Assembly: GCA_028671895.1 (NCBI GenBank)
Contig: CM053799.1
Span: 47,617,455 to 47,681,454, forward strand
Length of the DNA stretch: 64,000 bases
Direction: 5' to 3'
Source: Oenanthe sinensis
Taxonomy: Eukaryota > Streptophyta > Magnoliopsida > Apiales > Apiaceae
The notes under the pieces were generated by a model that worked only from the letters and a program-made list of their open reading frames with translations, did no database searches and had not been told where the DNA came from. Every line of letters starts with the position of its first letter. Within the stretch, counting starts at the first letter, position 1. Shown piece after piece: positions 13,314 through 25,290 of the stretch. Position numbers and translations under genes: made by a program.

Positions 13314-16300
13314 ATGAAGAGGTCGAAAAGTGAACAACTTGGTGTGAGGAGGTTTAAATTATCTCATTTTCTGTTTGGTATAGCTACATTGTACTTGCTT
13401 TTTATATGCTACAAGTTTCCGGAATTTTTTGAGAGTGGGGGTTTGTTAAGCGGTGATGATGGTTATGATAAATTGGGTAGCTCAGGGTTTGTGGATGCGA
13501 AGAATGGCGAAATATTAAGTAAGCCGATACTGAGGTCTGTTTCTGAGGATACAATCCATCGTAGACTAGATAATGAGAATGAAGTTGTGCCGGGCAAAGC
13601 GTCTGAAGACAAGAAAAATGGATTGCCACCCATTAAGCCTTTTAAGAGTCAATATGGTCGAATAGCTAGTGATATCTTGAGGCAAATAAATAGGACAAAT
13701 GATTTGTCCGTATTAGAGAGGATGGCAGACGAGGCGTGGACTTTAGGTTTGAAAGCATGGGAAGAAGTAAAGAATTATAACGGAAAGGAGGCTGACCAGA
13801 ATTCGATATTTGAGGTGAAGCAAGAGTCATGTCCCTTATGGGTATCAAGTAGTGGTAAAGAATTAGCCAAGGGCGACCAAGTTATGTTCCTTCCTTGTGG
13901 GCTTGCTGCAGGCTCTTCCATTACAGTTGTGGGGACGCCTAAATATGCTCATCATGAGTATGTACACACGCAAGGCAGAGCGAGGATTGCTAATTCCTTA
14001 ATCCTGGTTTCACAATTTATGGTTGAATTGCAAGGCTTAAAGTCTGTAGTTGGTGAGGATCCACCAAAGATTCTTCATCTGAACCCTCGTTTGAGAGGGG
14101 ATTGGAGCCATCTACCACTGATTGAGCATAATACATGTTATAGAATGCAATGGGGAGCAGGTCAACGCTGCGATGGTTTACCATCTAAGGGTGATGATGA
14201 CATGCTTGGTATGAATATTTAGATTTCAATATGCACATTTAGCCAATTTTTTCTTTTCTCCATATGCTCAACTGCACCTTCCAAAGAATTGTTAATAATC
14301 CTCTACGATCAGCATGAATTTTATAGATATAAGGCACATGTGTGTAGAAGGTGATTGCATCATTAAACATTAAATACTTCCTATTTTCCTAAAATTAATA
14401 AGATCTGCCCGAAGTTTTTAAAAAAAGGATGAAGAACCATGAAGTACTTGGTGAAATAGTGTTGACATGATTTGAGGCATCACTAAGATATATTTTTTTA
14501 AAATTTAATTTCTGAATCTTGATATATCTTAAATTATTAGCTTACAAGTAATGATGTAAATTGCGGAACATGACAGTAGAATCAGGTCTAACTAGTTAGA
14601 TGCGTAGATTGAAACATTATTTTATTAAACACTTGCTATGACAATACATATTAGTTGTCCAATATTTATCTACTCTTATCCCTAAATGTCTGCACTAATG
14701 TGGTTGATTGGCTGTGTTATAAAAATATGTGTTTCGGTGATACTCGAATGTTAATAAAATTTTCACGCAAGAAACATGCTTATCTCACATGTTGATGTAG
14801 ATGATCATGATGGTAAGGTGGACATTTACGCAACATGAATTGTTTCTTGTATAGATCGAGTGGCCGTTGAGGGGATTTAACGGTGCATGAAATGAATGAA
14901 GATTACGAAGTGGTACATATGTTGATGATTCACTTGATATTAATTGTAAAAAATCAGTGTTTCCTTCTTATATTTCGAATAAAACACATAAAATGTCATT
15001 TTATGTGCTTCTAATTAAGGCTCTCCCTTCTTCTACTAATTAAAATGGAAAATACATTAATAAAATTAGGTTACGAAACGTTGGCTTAATAGGACACAAT
15101 ATGAGAAGCGAGACGGATCGCGAGAGAAATAGGAAGGAATTAGAATAAACATGTAACTGGGTGAGAAGAAAATTAATCAAGCAAATCATGGATTTCGTCC
15201 CATGGATTTTTTAGACTGCTACTTTTAAATAGCTGGTAAGAATCCCATAAAGAGTGAAAGAAAATTATAGCTGATGAAGATTGTGGAAAAGTGCCAAAAC
15301 AAGGAACCAAGAAATTTATTAGCTTAAATTACCTGGCTCTATCTATTGATCTTATGTTTACAATAAGGGGCCTGAACATGTATACTTATTGCATGGACAG
15401 ATTATTTTGTTTCTTGCGTTGAACTTGAGGTATTTTTTTTATATGGAAAATCAACAAAGAATGACAATTCAAATAATCTGTCATTAGTTGTGAAATATGA
15501 AATTTCTATACGAAAAATTGCTTCAGCTTTCTGATTTGTTGCCAGTGTTATAATCTATTGAGTTATTCGATATCAAATTTGTTTGTGCTCTGCAGTTGAT
15601 GGATATCTGAGATGTGAAAAATGGAGCCGAAATGATAATAGAGATAAAGAGTCAAGGACGACTTCTTGGTTCCAGAGATTCATAGGGCGTGCCAAGAAAC
15701 CTGAAGTAACTTGGCCCTTCCCTTTTGCCGAGGGAAAGATGTTTGTTTTGACTTTGCGTGCTGGTCTTGATGGATTTCATGTCATTTCTGGGGGGCGACA
15801 TGTTACTTCATTTCCCTATCGGCCGGTATGGAGCTTGCACTAGAAAATGGTTTTGACAGGCTTTTGGTATATTTGATGTTTAAGAAAGCAGATTTTCACA
15901 TGCGACTGCTCTTGTTTTATTACAAAACTGAGTCTAGGAAATGTCTATAGACGTGATGACTTAAAGGATCCTATTGAGCAGTGTGAGGACTAATGACATG
16001 TCATGTTCCCACTTCCCAGGTTCCTTTAAATATTCGAGACATGTTATAACATGACAGTATTATAGTTTTATTAATTAATGCATCATAGTGGATTATGAAC
16101 TTGGTGATGGTATTCTGATGTCATTTTTCTCTGAAGATATTTCTTTTTTCTGTTTTCCTATTTTGTTAATAAATATCCTTTGATCAATATGTTCTTGTAA
16201 ACTGTGATCTTCTCTTTCACTTTTCTAATATCTACTGGGGATCCTGCTTATTTTTCGACTTGCAGCTGTGCTATATTGTTTTTGTGTTTTCAATTAAACT

Positions 16301-18345
16301 ACAATCTCATTTAGCAAAAAATAAAATAAAAAAAATAAAATTAAACTACGATCTCTTATTTAATCTGGTGGGTCTTTTGCTGATTTATAGTGTTCACTTG
16401 CTCATCACACGTTTCCCTTTCTGCAGGGATTTACGCTTGAAGATGCAACAGGATTGGCAATTAAAGGTGATGTGGATGTTCATTCAGTTTTTGCTACATC
16501 TCTCCCAACCTCACATCCAAGTTTTTCACCTCAAAGAGTTCTAGAAATGTCTCCAAAGTGGAAGTCTCAACCTTTACCCAATGGTCCTATTCCACTTTTT
16601 ATTGGGGTTCTCTCTGCTACTAATCACTTTGCGGAACGCATGGCCGTTAGAAAAAGTTGGATGCAAGCTTCAGCTGTCAAATCCTCAATTGCAGTAGTTC
16701 GCTTTTTTGTTGCCTTGGTATGGGCCCCTCTTTAATGCGATTCACAACCTTCCTTTTACATACACTTTACTTGTGAGAAGCTAAAAATGTTAATGCCTTA
16801 GTACGAATTAGGCTTTTTTAAAAAGAACTTCGCATTTCTATGTATCAATCCTTACCAAGGAAATCTTTGGCTTAAGGTATTGATAGTAAGTTCTTGCAGT
16901 ATTAATTACCAAAAAGAAAGAAAAATTCTTGCAGTATCATGATGTCCTTGCTAATGATATAGATATCCAGAGAGGATTAATCATTCAGATAACTTCGCTA
17001 CCAGTAGGAGATTCTTAAGAGTCTTATTAATAAAAGATTAATAAAATTACAATACGTCAATCAATAACGAAGACAGGGCTGAATTTTGATTTAATTTTGG
17101 TCGATGCTACACTGTGGCTGAATATAGAAGAGTTGGCAGATGTTGGATTCAGAGTCAGGTCGGTAGCAATGAAACTTTGGGATGCTGAAATGTAGTTGAA
17201 CCGTGTCGAATCTTGGTTTTAGGGCGATCACAAGTTTGTGTCTAAATTGCTTGACATCTACTAGTGACATGTGATCTGCATATTCTACCTTCTATTTAGT
17301 AATTTTGTAATCTTATCCATTCATGTCGTGAAACACACTATATTAGGCTTGCTCTCATCTTAGATTCCATGATGCAGAACCCAAGGAAAGAGGTAAATGC
17401 AGTTCTGAAGCAAGAAGCTGCTTATTTTGGTGATATTGTGATCCTGCCATTTTTGGATCGCTATGAACTAGTGGTTCTCAAAACTATTGCTATATGTGAA
17501 TATGGGGTATGTTCATTTTTCATCTCTTCCTATTTATCCTTGATTCTTACAAGACCAGTTGCTTCTGTTCTAGTTTCTCTAAATATTTCAAATTTGGCAT
17601 GCAGGTTCACAATGCCTCAGCTGCTCACATCATGAAGGGCGATGATGACACTTTTATAAGGGTGGATACTGTTCTGAAAGAACTTGAAAAAGTCGCTCAG
17701 AATAAATCACTTTATATGGGTAATCTTAACCTTTTGCATCGACCTCTTCGAAATGGAAAATGGGCCGTCAGTTATGAGGTATACAATTGCCCTCAATTTG
17801 GCATCAATAGACTGAAAATATTACAACTGTTAACCGTCCCTATATGCAATTTCGGGGGAGAATTTTATTAATTGTTATAGTAGATAGTCCTCAACTTTTC
17901 ATGCAAGTGTATATCTAAGAAATGATGTTCTGATAAAACAGGAATATCCACAAGAAGTTTATCCACCATATGCTAATGGACCTGGATATATAATCTCGAA
18001 GGACATTGCCAATTATATTGTCTCTCAGCATGTCAAACAAAACCTAAAGGTTTGTAGTCTGTAAACCAGAAAGTTGAATCTTTATATTACTACAGCCGAT
18101 TATAATTTTTCTTAGTTAAAATAATGTTTCTTTCTAAGCAGCTATTCAAGATGGAGGATGTGAGCATGGGAATGTGGGTTGAGCAGTTTAACATCTCTAG
18201 ACCAGTCGAATACTCCCATAGTTGGAAGTTTTGTCAGTATGGGTGCGTGGAAAATTATTTTACAGCTCATTATCAATCTCCAAGGCAAATGATATGTTTA
18301 TGGGACAAATTGGCAAGGGGTCAAGCTCGTTGCTGCAACTTTTAG
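13314..18345 (+). CDS. GALT2: Hydroxyproline O-galactosyltransferase, GALT2 type (GT31 with galectin domain)
   Basis: Seven exons: 13314-14208, 15596-15825, 16427-16717, 17378-17506, 17605-17778, 17942-18049, 18142-18345. All are GT-AG and in frame; product 676 aa, close to Arabidopsis GALT2 (about 680). Family role: a type II membrane enzyme that adds the first galactose from UDP-galactose to hydroxyproline of arabinogalactan-proteins. Seen: a short basic cytosolic tail, a membrane anchor around residues 18-36, a stem, a galectin-type lectin domain about 195-390 (GSSITVVGTP, HLNPRLRGDW), then the GT31 galactosyltransferase domain about 430-660 (FIGVLSATNHFAERMAVRK, acidic GDDDTFIRVD with Asp528-530, EDVSMGMWVEQF near 614, and a C-terminal Cys-Cys pair). 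The start is the ATG at 13314 (MKRSKSE), matching the family; an in-frame GTG at 13308 is not a start. Intact, with no missing key residue. GALT5 is the nearest alternative name. Confidence 0.95.
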
Positions 18346-18780
18346 GGACAAATGCGATTATACAGATTACAGATCTTGTCATCGGTTCCGATCACTTCAT
18401 TATTGCAAGAGGTTCTTTACCTATTGTCACAATTTTTACCTCTTAGTAGAGTATGGATTTGTAGAGAGTTGTGGGCGACACTCGAATATCTTAGAGAAGA
18501 TTTGGGTTTGGGTTGGTTGGGGGGCGTCTGTTCAAAGTGTAGAAGTAATTGTACATCTTTGGTGCCATCATATATACTGTAAACCACTTGCTGTCCCAAA
18601 AATGTTTGACACTGATTCTTCCACACTGTAGTTGGGACCGAGCTAAAACATGGGTTCACATTGTATAATATTCTTCCTAGCATTCTTGTATCGGGTCTAT
18701 CTTGTGGTTTTGCATGAAAAGAAGTTAATTTGCATGTCTGATTACCCAGATAAAATGGTGGATATTGGAATGTCACTAAA
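18346..18780 (+). other. 3' UTR and downstream flank of GALT2
   Basis: No separate gene. The part at about 18665-18765 recurs in diverged form at 23290-23395, and about 18768-18884 recurs at 43530-43640, which identifies those places as remains of a second copy of this gene. Confidence 0.6.
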
Positions 18781-18932
18781 ACTATTGCTTCTTTAAGCTC
18801 TCTCTTTACATTTACTTCAAAATTGTATCATCATTTTACTACCTCTAACCTCTAAAGAAGTAGATCTAATGGTCTGTCCGTGGAATATGGGTCAGAAATA
18901 ATACACAGTTTGATTAAAATATATTAAAGGAA

Positions 18933-18951
18933 GGGCGGGCGGGCGGGAGGG
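18933..18951 (+). other. G-quadruplex motif downstream of GALT2
   Basis: GGGCGGGCGGGCGGGAGGG: five GGG runs separated by single bases, an ideal parallel quadruplex motif in otherwise AT-rich DNA about 590 bp after the GALT2 stop codon. It lies on the coding strand. Any role in termination or 3'-end formation is conjecture. Confidence 0.75.
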
Positions 18952-19002
18952 AGCTAGACCGTGTTGCAGTTTTGTTGTTTGAAAACACCGACTTATTTTA
19001 GA

Positions 19003-19408
19003 ATAATGGCTCTATATGTAACAAATTGGAGATAAAATGTCCAAAATGACACAATTTATAAAAATATTCCTAAATATCAGTTTAAAACTCAACATACAAA
19101 ACGTCATTTAGTGTCACGTTTTTCACAAATATTTTAAAAAAAATCTGTGCAAAATTCAACTAAAAGTATCGTTTTACCCTAAAACTCTATTTCATCTTGC
19201 GTTTTGCCATAAAACTCTATTTCATCTTGCGTTTTGAACTTTAAAATTTTAACAAAAAAAAATCTACTCAAGACGCGACACGATATAGCGTTTTTGTGAA
19301 AACCCAACTTCATATAGCGTTTTAGAGTGACATTTTGGGTCATTCTACTCAATTGTGTTATTTTGGGCATTTGTTGGTGTAATAGTGACACATAGGACCA
19401 TTGCCTCC
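19003..19408. mobile_element. MITE-like element with imperfect terminal inverted repeats
   Basis: The left end (AATGGCTCTATATGTAAC, then CCAAAATGACACAATT) and the inverted right end (AATGGTCCTATGTGTCAC, then CCAAAATAACACAATT) form terminal inverted repeats of about 60 bp at roughly three-quarters identity. The interior has no ORF and carries a tandem duplication of about 30 bp at 19181-19240 built on CTATTTCATCTTGCGTTTTG. Tandem repeats just inside long imperfect inverted repeats suggest a Mutator-like non-autonomous element. I could not identify a 9-bp target duplication. Confidence 0.5.
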
Positions 19409-21622
19409 AGGCAGATCAGTTGGGACTGATTTGTCTGTGGTTAGTGAAGATCAAGGCACATTCTCAATTTTGTTTTGATTTTCTTATTTTTAGAATTATT
19501 TTATTGTTGTCTTGATTATTTCATATTTGTTTCATTTCACATTTTTATTGTGACATTGTATATTTATGATTAAAGAGTCGGTAACTTTTGTAATTTATAT
19601 ATTGGGCTCTTAAACATATTTGTGTGGTCAAATCACAGATGAGTTCATGGAGTTTGGAGTGTCCAGCAAATTCGACACTTACTTGTATAGTTGTATAGGT
19701 GCTGTGAGTATACGAGTACATTTTTTTGGGTATGAGATTGTGTAAAGATAATGATCGCTATTGTGTGTTTTCTTCTCATGAATTACCCGAAGAGGATTTT
19801 CTATATCGTAGAAATGTTTTGTGCATTTCATGTGTTTTTTCTCGTGAATTACCATGAGAATTTTTTTTGTTTTATATTTCAGCCTATCTTAATTGTGATT
19901 CAGCCTTATATTGTTCTTTTATAAAATTCATTAACGTGTTTAGTATCGTAGTTTCACTATCCTGATTCGTTATTTTTAAATTCAAATTGTATACTCTGTG
20001 TTAATAAGACACAATACACTCAGTTAGATAAAAATATTTTCCTTTCAAAATATATTCGTACATGCAGCTCACTCAAATGTACAGATTCCTTATTTCTAAA
20101 GTAAATTATATATTCACTCATATTTATACGTTCAACAATAGTAGTTTTGGTAATTGAAACCTTACATTTTTTGTAATTGATTATATTTATAGACCTCGTG
20201 TGATTTTTTATTAATCAATTAATTTATTATAAAAAAGGATATAAATTCAACAGATTTTCACTATTAAACTCATAATACTATCTTGTCTAAATATTTAGCA
20301 TTAATATACTATCCTAACCGCATCTCCAATAAAGTGTCATAATATTAAAATAATAATCACATTATTTTGATCTAAAATCAACTTCGACCCACTATACTTA
20401 ATTTTATACCATTTTTTTATGTACGATTATTATAAAGATTCTTTTATTATTAAATTACAAAGCAATTAACTTGTTAAAAATACAAAATAAATGAAATTGT
20501 TTTAATTGAAAAAGTACAGGGTTAACATTAGAGTTAAAAAAATCTAAAAATTAGACTAAAATTTAATATATTTGGTTTGCATCAAAATGATGCAAATTTT
20601 AAAATTAGGTTAGTGATGAATTTAATAGTATAATAATATAAAAATATAAATTTAAAATTGAGTTATAGATGATCTTACTTCAAATTTGATGTTAAATAGT
20701 CAGTAAACTTACACTAATATAGTATTTTTCATATTTCATAATAAACCCTCGTGTCAAATTTATTTATTTTTTCACAATTATACATAACGTATTAAGCCAT
20801 GTATACTTTTGTATTTTCTTTAAGTTTGCAAGTCAATATTGTTAGTCAACGGTTCAGTCTATAAATACAAGACTGTAACAATCTTGAGAATGAAAAAACT
20901 ACTCCAACTGCTCCCTCCCTAACACCCATTTATTTATATTTCGGAGAGAGTGTCCGACACGTTTATATTGATTATTTAATATTAATATTATATATATTGA
21001 GTAAGGATTATTTCAATAATTAGACTCTATATATATATTGGAATATTAATATTACTTAATTTGAATAATATTAGTAACAAATAAAACTCATCTTGCAAAA
21101 CTCTATTTTCCTGGTAAAATTCTACATCTCACGTCGAGTAGAATAAGAGAAGAGCTCAAGATGCCTATATATTGAGGCGTGCACATCTAGTTGCTCAACG
21201 CTTGTACCTTGCATAATTAAAAAATAAATTGCATAGGTTCTCGGATAAATTATGGTGTGCCTCTTTCTCCTACCTCGCATATAAAAAGTGCATAAATTTT
21301 TGGGCGAACTGAGGTGTTAGTCATGTCGAGTGCCCCGTATTTGTGGGCGAAGTACTCTATGCTGTTTTATTCTGAAAGTGATATTGCTGCAACCAACACA
21401 GCGTAGTGGGGCAATAATCTCTTCTCAGCAGTTTTATTGGTTCTATCAGTGTATGCATAAAGCTTCTGTTAGAGTTAAGTTTTCTATCTTTTCTCTTGTG
21501 TTTGCAGTTACTGATTTATATATTTTTTTTCGACCTTCATACTTTGTTTTGTTTTGTTAATTGGTTTAATCCACCTGTTCTTGTTAATTGTTATATAACT
21601 GCCCCATTATCGTGTTTAGTTT
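19409..21622. other. AT-rich intergenic stretch without a recognised gene
   Basis: No supportable coding sequence. A TATAAATA-containing segment at about 20870 followed by ACAAGACTGTAACAATC looks promoter-like and could be part of an old LTR, but I found no partner copy. The 76-aa plus-strand ORF at 21330-21560 has no recognisable domain. Confidence 0.45.
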
Positions 21623-22503
21623 TTAATTATTCCCAACATTGACCTCAGTTGCTTCTTCATTTTCCTCCCCTGTACCTGCAGGGTTCTTTCTTTTACCATA
21701 TACAGAGGTGGTGGCTTCTTTTCCAGACAGGGATTGTGAGGGTAGTGTTACTCTGGTCGAAGGAATGAAATCTTTTGTACCATGAAGTGGCGAAGTTATT
21801 TGTGAGTGAGACGGAGATGAAGTAGAGAGTTGTGCCTGAATGCGGGCTGGAAGCACAAATTCAACCTCAGCATTAAATTTTTTGTCGACTAAGTTGCAGA
21901 AAGAGCTCACTCACAGTCTGCGCACACGGCTGCAATGTATCATCTGTATCTTGTATACTAAGTTCCGTACATAAATGATTAGCGATAATCATAAGGAATC
22001 TAGCATAGTAGATGAATCTAATTTTAATTCCTGTCCTGCCTAGTTTACTAGACAATTTTTCAAACAGTAAGGAGCCAATATCAATCGTCTTCTCATACAT
22101 TAGGCTGTATGCACTATGTAGAACAAACTTAGTTGTGTAAGAATAGCCACCATAGCTACTCGAGAAAACCTTGGATATAATGTCAAAGAAATAGTACCAC
22201 TCCTTGCGCAGACATGTCCTACTTATCTCATTTAAGTTGCAGCATTTCGCATCATAATTGATAAATTTTAACATGGAAAATAATTCATCATCGGTAGGTA
22301 GGTTTTCAAAATTAGAGTTCGGCAAACGAAGAGGGAGTAATGGCATATAATTTACCCTTGATTTTGAGCCTCAAAGCAGCATGCAGTGGTCCACATTTCT
22401 TATAAAGATAATCATAGCATCTGCAGGAGAAGAGGAACACTGCGAATCCCAGCTCTGTAACATGTATTCTGGAAAAGACAATAGTGTTGTTAATAAGTTG
22501 CAC
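21623..22503 (-). pseudogene. Decayed plant-transposon-type ORF (retroelement-associated)
   Basis: Three overlapping minus-strand reading frames (22503-22312, 22346-21873, 21910-21623) must be joined through frameshifts to give one protein-like sequence. The central part (PTDDELFSMLKFINYD, LRKEWYYFFDIISKVF, RFLMIIANHL) resembles the central domain of the large plant family annotated as putative plant transposon protein / retrotransposon gag-like, common next to LTR elements. The C-terminal part is low-complexity and rich in Ser/Thr/Pro. No start with a convincing context, no LTR and no TIR were found next to it. This is a lone remnant, probably from the same deep family as the third ORFs of the two Athila elements in this window. 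Confidence 0.6.
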
Positions 22504-22572
22504 TAATCTTAAACCAACTAATCATCACAGACCAAGCTGAGGAAGCCTCCGTTTCATCTTCCCGAATGAGCA

Positions 22573-23042
22573 CATATATAGGCTTTTTTTTCTTTTAAAA
22601 AAACTTGATTTGGCATTTCTATGTAGTAATCCTTATCGAGAAATTTTTTGTGATGATTTTCATTGCTAGCTAGTATAGAAATCCAGAGAGGATTGATCAT
22701 CCATATAATCTAGCTACCACTAGGATATGCTTAAGACTTGAGAGTCTTACAACAGATGATTTTTAAATACATCAAGTCAATAACCAAGACAGGGCTAAAT
22801 TTCGATTCAGTTTTGGTGGATAACTATGGCTGAATATAGAAGAGTCGGCAGATGTTATATTTTAGCGTGAAGTCAGTGACAATGAAATTTTTGGATGTTG
22901 AAATGTAGTTGATCTGCGTTGAATCTTGGTTTTAGCTAGGACGAACTCAAGTTTCTGGCTAAATTGCTTAAAATCTACTCGTGCATGTGATTTGCATATG
23001 CTACCTTCTTGGTAATTCTGTAAACTCATCCTTTCATATTGC
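22573..23042 (+). pseudogene. Ghost copy of GALT2, intron-3-like segment
   Basis: This stretch aligns along most of its length with intron 3 of the intact GALT2 gene (about 16810-17330). Shared words in the same order include GCATTTCTATGTA, ATCCAGAGAGGATT, AAGACAGGGCT, GGCTGAATATAGAAGAGT, GAAATGTAGTTGA and GAATCTTGGTTTTAG. It therefore descends from a duplicate of the gene. Coding exons 1-3 and 4-7 are not recognisable on either side, so only non-coding remains persist. The preceding ORF remnant (21623-22503) may have inserted into it. Confidence 0.75.
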
Positions 23043-23289
23043 CTCATTGATTCTACCAGATTACCACATTGCAGTAGGGACTTGGTCTGGTGCGGATCTA
23101 TAAATTTTTCTTTTGTGGCATTGCGTAAATTTTGGGGAGACATCTTCATATTTTTAATTTTTGTAGAGGTATTTTATATTTTTTTTGTAAATTTTAATAA
23201 TGTTTAAAAAAAAATTCGGAAACACACGTGTCATCCATACCTTTTACTAGATCCGTCCCTGAATTTGGCTACAATGAGGAACGCATCAT

Positions 23290-23395
23290 ATCATTTTCTT
23301 TCTGGTGTTCTTATTTCTGGTCTTTGTGAGTTTGCATGAAAACAAGTGAATTTGCATTCCTGATTAACCAACTAGAGAAAACGGTGGATACTTGT
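23290..23395 (+). pseudogene. Ghost copy of GALT2, 3'-UTR-like segment
   Basis: Aligns with GALT2 3' UTR at about 18665-18765: TTTGCATGAAAA, then AATTTGCAT, CTGATTA and GGTGGATA in the same order and spacing. About 250 bp of unrelated DNA replaces exons 4-7 between this block and the intron-3-like block. The next part of the 3' flank resumes at 43530 beyond the nested elements. Confidence 0.65.
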
Positions 23396-23473
23396 GCTAG
23401 TTTGATTTACCAAATCCTCTAAAACAGTTTAATACACAAACATTAGCCGAAAAAATCAACAAATTTGAGACGC

Positions 23474-23582
23474 GATTATTTTTTTATAGCTATTTTACAA
23501 GTTCGGGTTCTAAAAATATTTTTGTAAATAAAAAACTGAAAGAATAGGTAAGAAAAATAAATGTACGGGACATGACCCATAT
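23474..23582 (+). repeat. 109-bp direct repeat, left copy (flanks the LINE)
   Basis: Identical to 43254-43362 except for two substitutions. It ends exactly where LINE-type sequence begins. See the right copy and the finding on an unusually long target-site duplication. Confidence 0.85.
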
Positions 23583-24093
23583 TTTTTTTTTGACAAAATG
23601 AACTTATTCATGTATCGGAATACAATATATACGGAGATGTTTATTTCATTCAAAAAAGTTTATTATCTAACCGAATGTCATGCAAAATGTCCCCGGAAAT
23701 TTAGATAACAAATCTTAATGTCCGAAAAGAAGACACAAAAAAGAGAATTACATAATTGAATAAAATTCAAAATTGTGTTTGAGAGAAAATGGTAGCTAGA
23801 TTCCTCCATCCAAACTCTTACTCACTCTCATAATATTTATCTTTGTCCTTTGGATTGCTCGACGAAAAGTGTTCCCGCATCCAACTTTCTTCCGACTCTA
23901 TATTGTCTAAAAAACTGACAAACTGTGCTATCAAACAATAGCCTTTTACTGGGAACTAAAAAAGGTGTTTTCCTAGTCTTGGCTTATGCCATGGTGTGAA
24001 AGTTTTTCAGTCATTGATTCGTTTCCGTATCATTGATTAGTTCTGTTATATCTATCTTTATTTCTCTGTTCGCATTAGTTTTGGTGGGTGAAA

Positions 24094-25191
24094 ATGGCAG
24101 ATAACTCTGATGCAATTCATGACATGGAAGAAAGTTTCGCACGATTCAAAATGGATGATGAAGAGGAAGGAGGCATTTCTTATGAGGAAGATACAGAGGT
24201 TTTGTCTGAAATAGATATCAGGTGGTGCTTGGTAGGCAGATTCTTAACGGACTCTCTTATAGACTTTCAGGCGATGCAACACAGGATGACAGCATTATGG
24301 AGACCGGGAAAGGGAGTGGATCGTAATAGATACATATTCCAGTTCTACCATGAAGTCGATATTGCTAGAGTATTGGAAGGCAGTCCTTGGACCTTCGGTA
24401 GATTTCATTTAATTCTTGAACGTATGAAGGAAGGTGACAATCCTCGTACGATGCCAATTAATAAACTGGATTTGTGGGTTCAACTCCATGGCATGCATGC
24501 AGGATTCATGTCTCAGAGAGTGGTGAAGGATGTGGGTAATTATATAGAGAATTTCATGGAGTCTGATGAGAATAATTTCGTGGGCGTCTGGCGTGAGTAT
24601 CTCCTTGTTCGTGTTACGATTGATTTGAATATGCCATTGAAAAGAAGGATGAAGCTTAGAAAGAGTCAGTCGGAATGGTGCTGGGCAAACTTTCGGTATG
24701 AAGGGGTTCCCACGTTCTGTTTTATCTGTGGTATGATTGGACATGGAGAGAAATTTTGTGCGAAGGTCTTTGATACTCCTGTGAATGAAATTGAAAAACC
24801 TTATGGTGCATGGATGAGGGCTGAACCACGGAGACGAAATCACACAATGGGAGCAAAATGGCTAAGGCAGGGTGGTAAAAATCCGGTGAGTTTTCCGGCA
24901 GCGACGACAGCTGTCAGCGAGGGAGGGATTGTTGCCACAAAAAGCGCAGTAACTACTCCTGATCCCATGAAAGTAGGTAACAAATCGGATATGGTGGTTA
25001 ATTCAAAAAATATAATGATGGGAGGCATATCTGATACAGGAGATAATTTAGGAGATAATAATGCTATTATCTCTAATAAGTTATTTACGAAGGAAAATGT
25101 GTATTCAAATGAGGACAATGGGCTGCAAGTATTGGACTCAAAAAGACGTCGACTAGAAGAGCCCATAGAAGTTGGGTTGGGGGAAAAATAG
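24094..25191 (+). CDS. LINE ORF1 protein, DUF4283 and CCHC zinc knuckle
   Basis: An open frame of 365 codons from the ATG at 24094 (an upstream in-frame GTG at 24088 is not a start). Seen: an acidic N-terminus, a DUF4283-type region about 40-185 (VGRFLTDSLIDFQAMQHRM, LWVQLHGMHAGFMS), and a CX2CX4HX4C zinc knuckle CFICGMIGHGEKFC near residue 212. The Lys/Arg-rich C-terminal half is low-complexity. By family, this RNA-binding protein packages LINE RNA. This ORF is uninterrupted, unlike ORF2, although no function can be expected without an active ORF2. Confidence 0.88.
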   Translation: MADNSDAIHDMEESFARFKMDDEEEGGISYEEDTEVLSEIDIRWCLVGRFLTDSLIDFQAMQHRMTALWRPGKGVDRNRYIFQFYHEVDIARVLEGSPWTFGRFHLILERMKEGDNPRTMPINKLDLWVQLHGMHAGFMSQRVVKDVGNYIENFMESDENNFVGVWREYLLVRVTIDLNMPLKRRMKLRKSQSEWCWANFRYEGVPTFCFICGMIGHGEKFCAKVFDTPVNEIEKPYGAWMRAEPRRRNHTMGAKWLRQGGKNPVSFPAATTAVSEGGIVATKSAVTTPDPMKVGNKSDMVVNSKNIMMGGISDTGDNLGDNNAIISNKLFTKENVYSNEDNGLQVLDSKRRRLEEPIEVGLGEK

Positions 25192-25290
25192 TGCAGAAGA
25201 TACGGACATGACTGATGAAGGCAAGCTGGAGAAATTGACTTCAAAAAATGAACTTTTGGCGGGCTCTGTAAAGCAGACTCGCCTATCATT

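Noticed and set aside
20860..21060. Possible solo LTR around a TATAAATA motif
   Set aside because: No paired copy in the window, no clear TG...CA ends and no target duplication.
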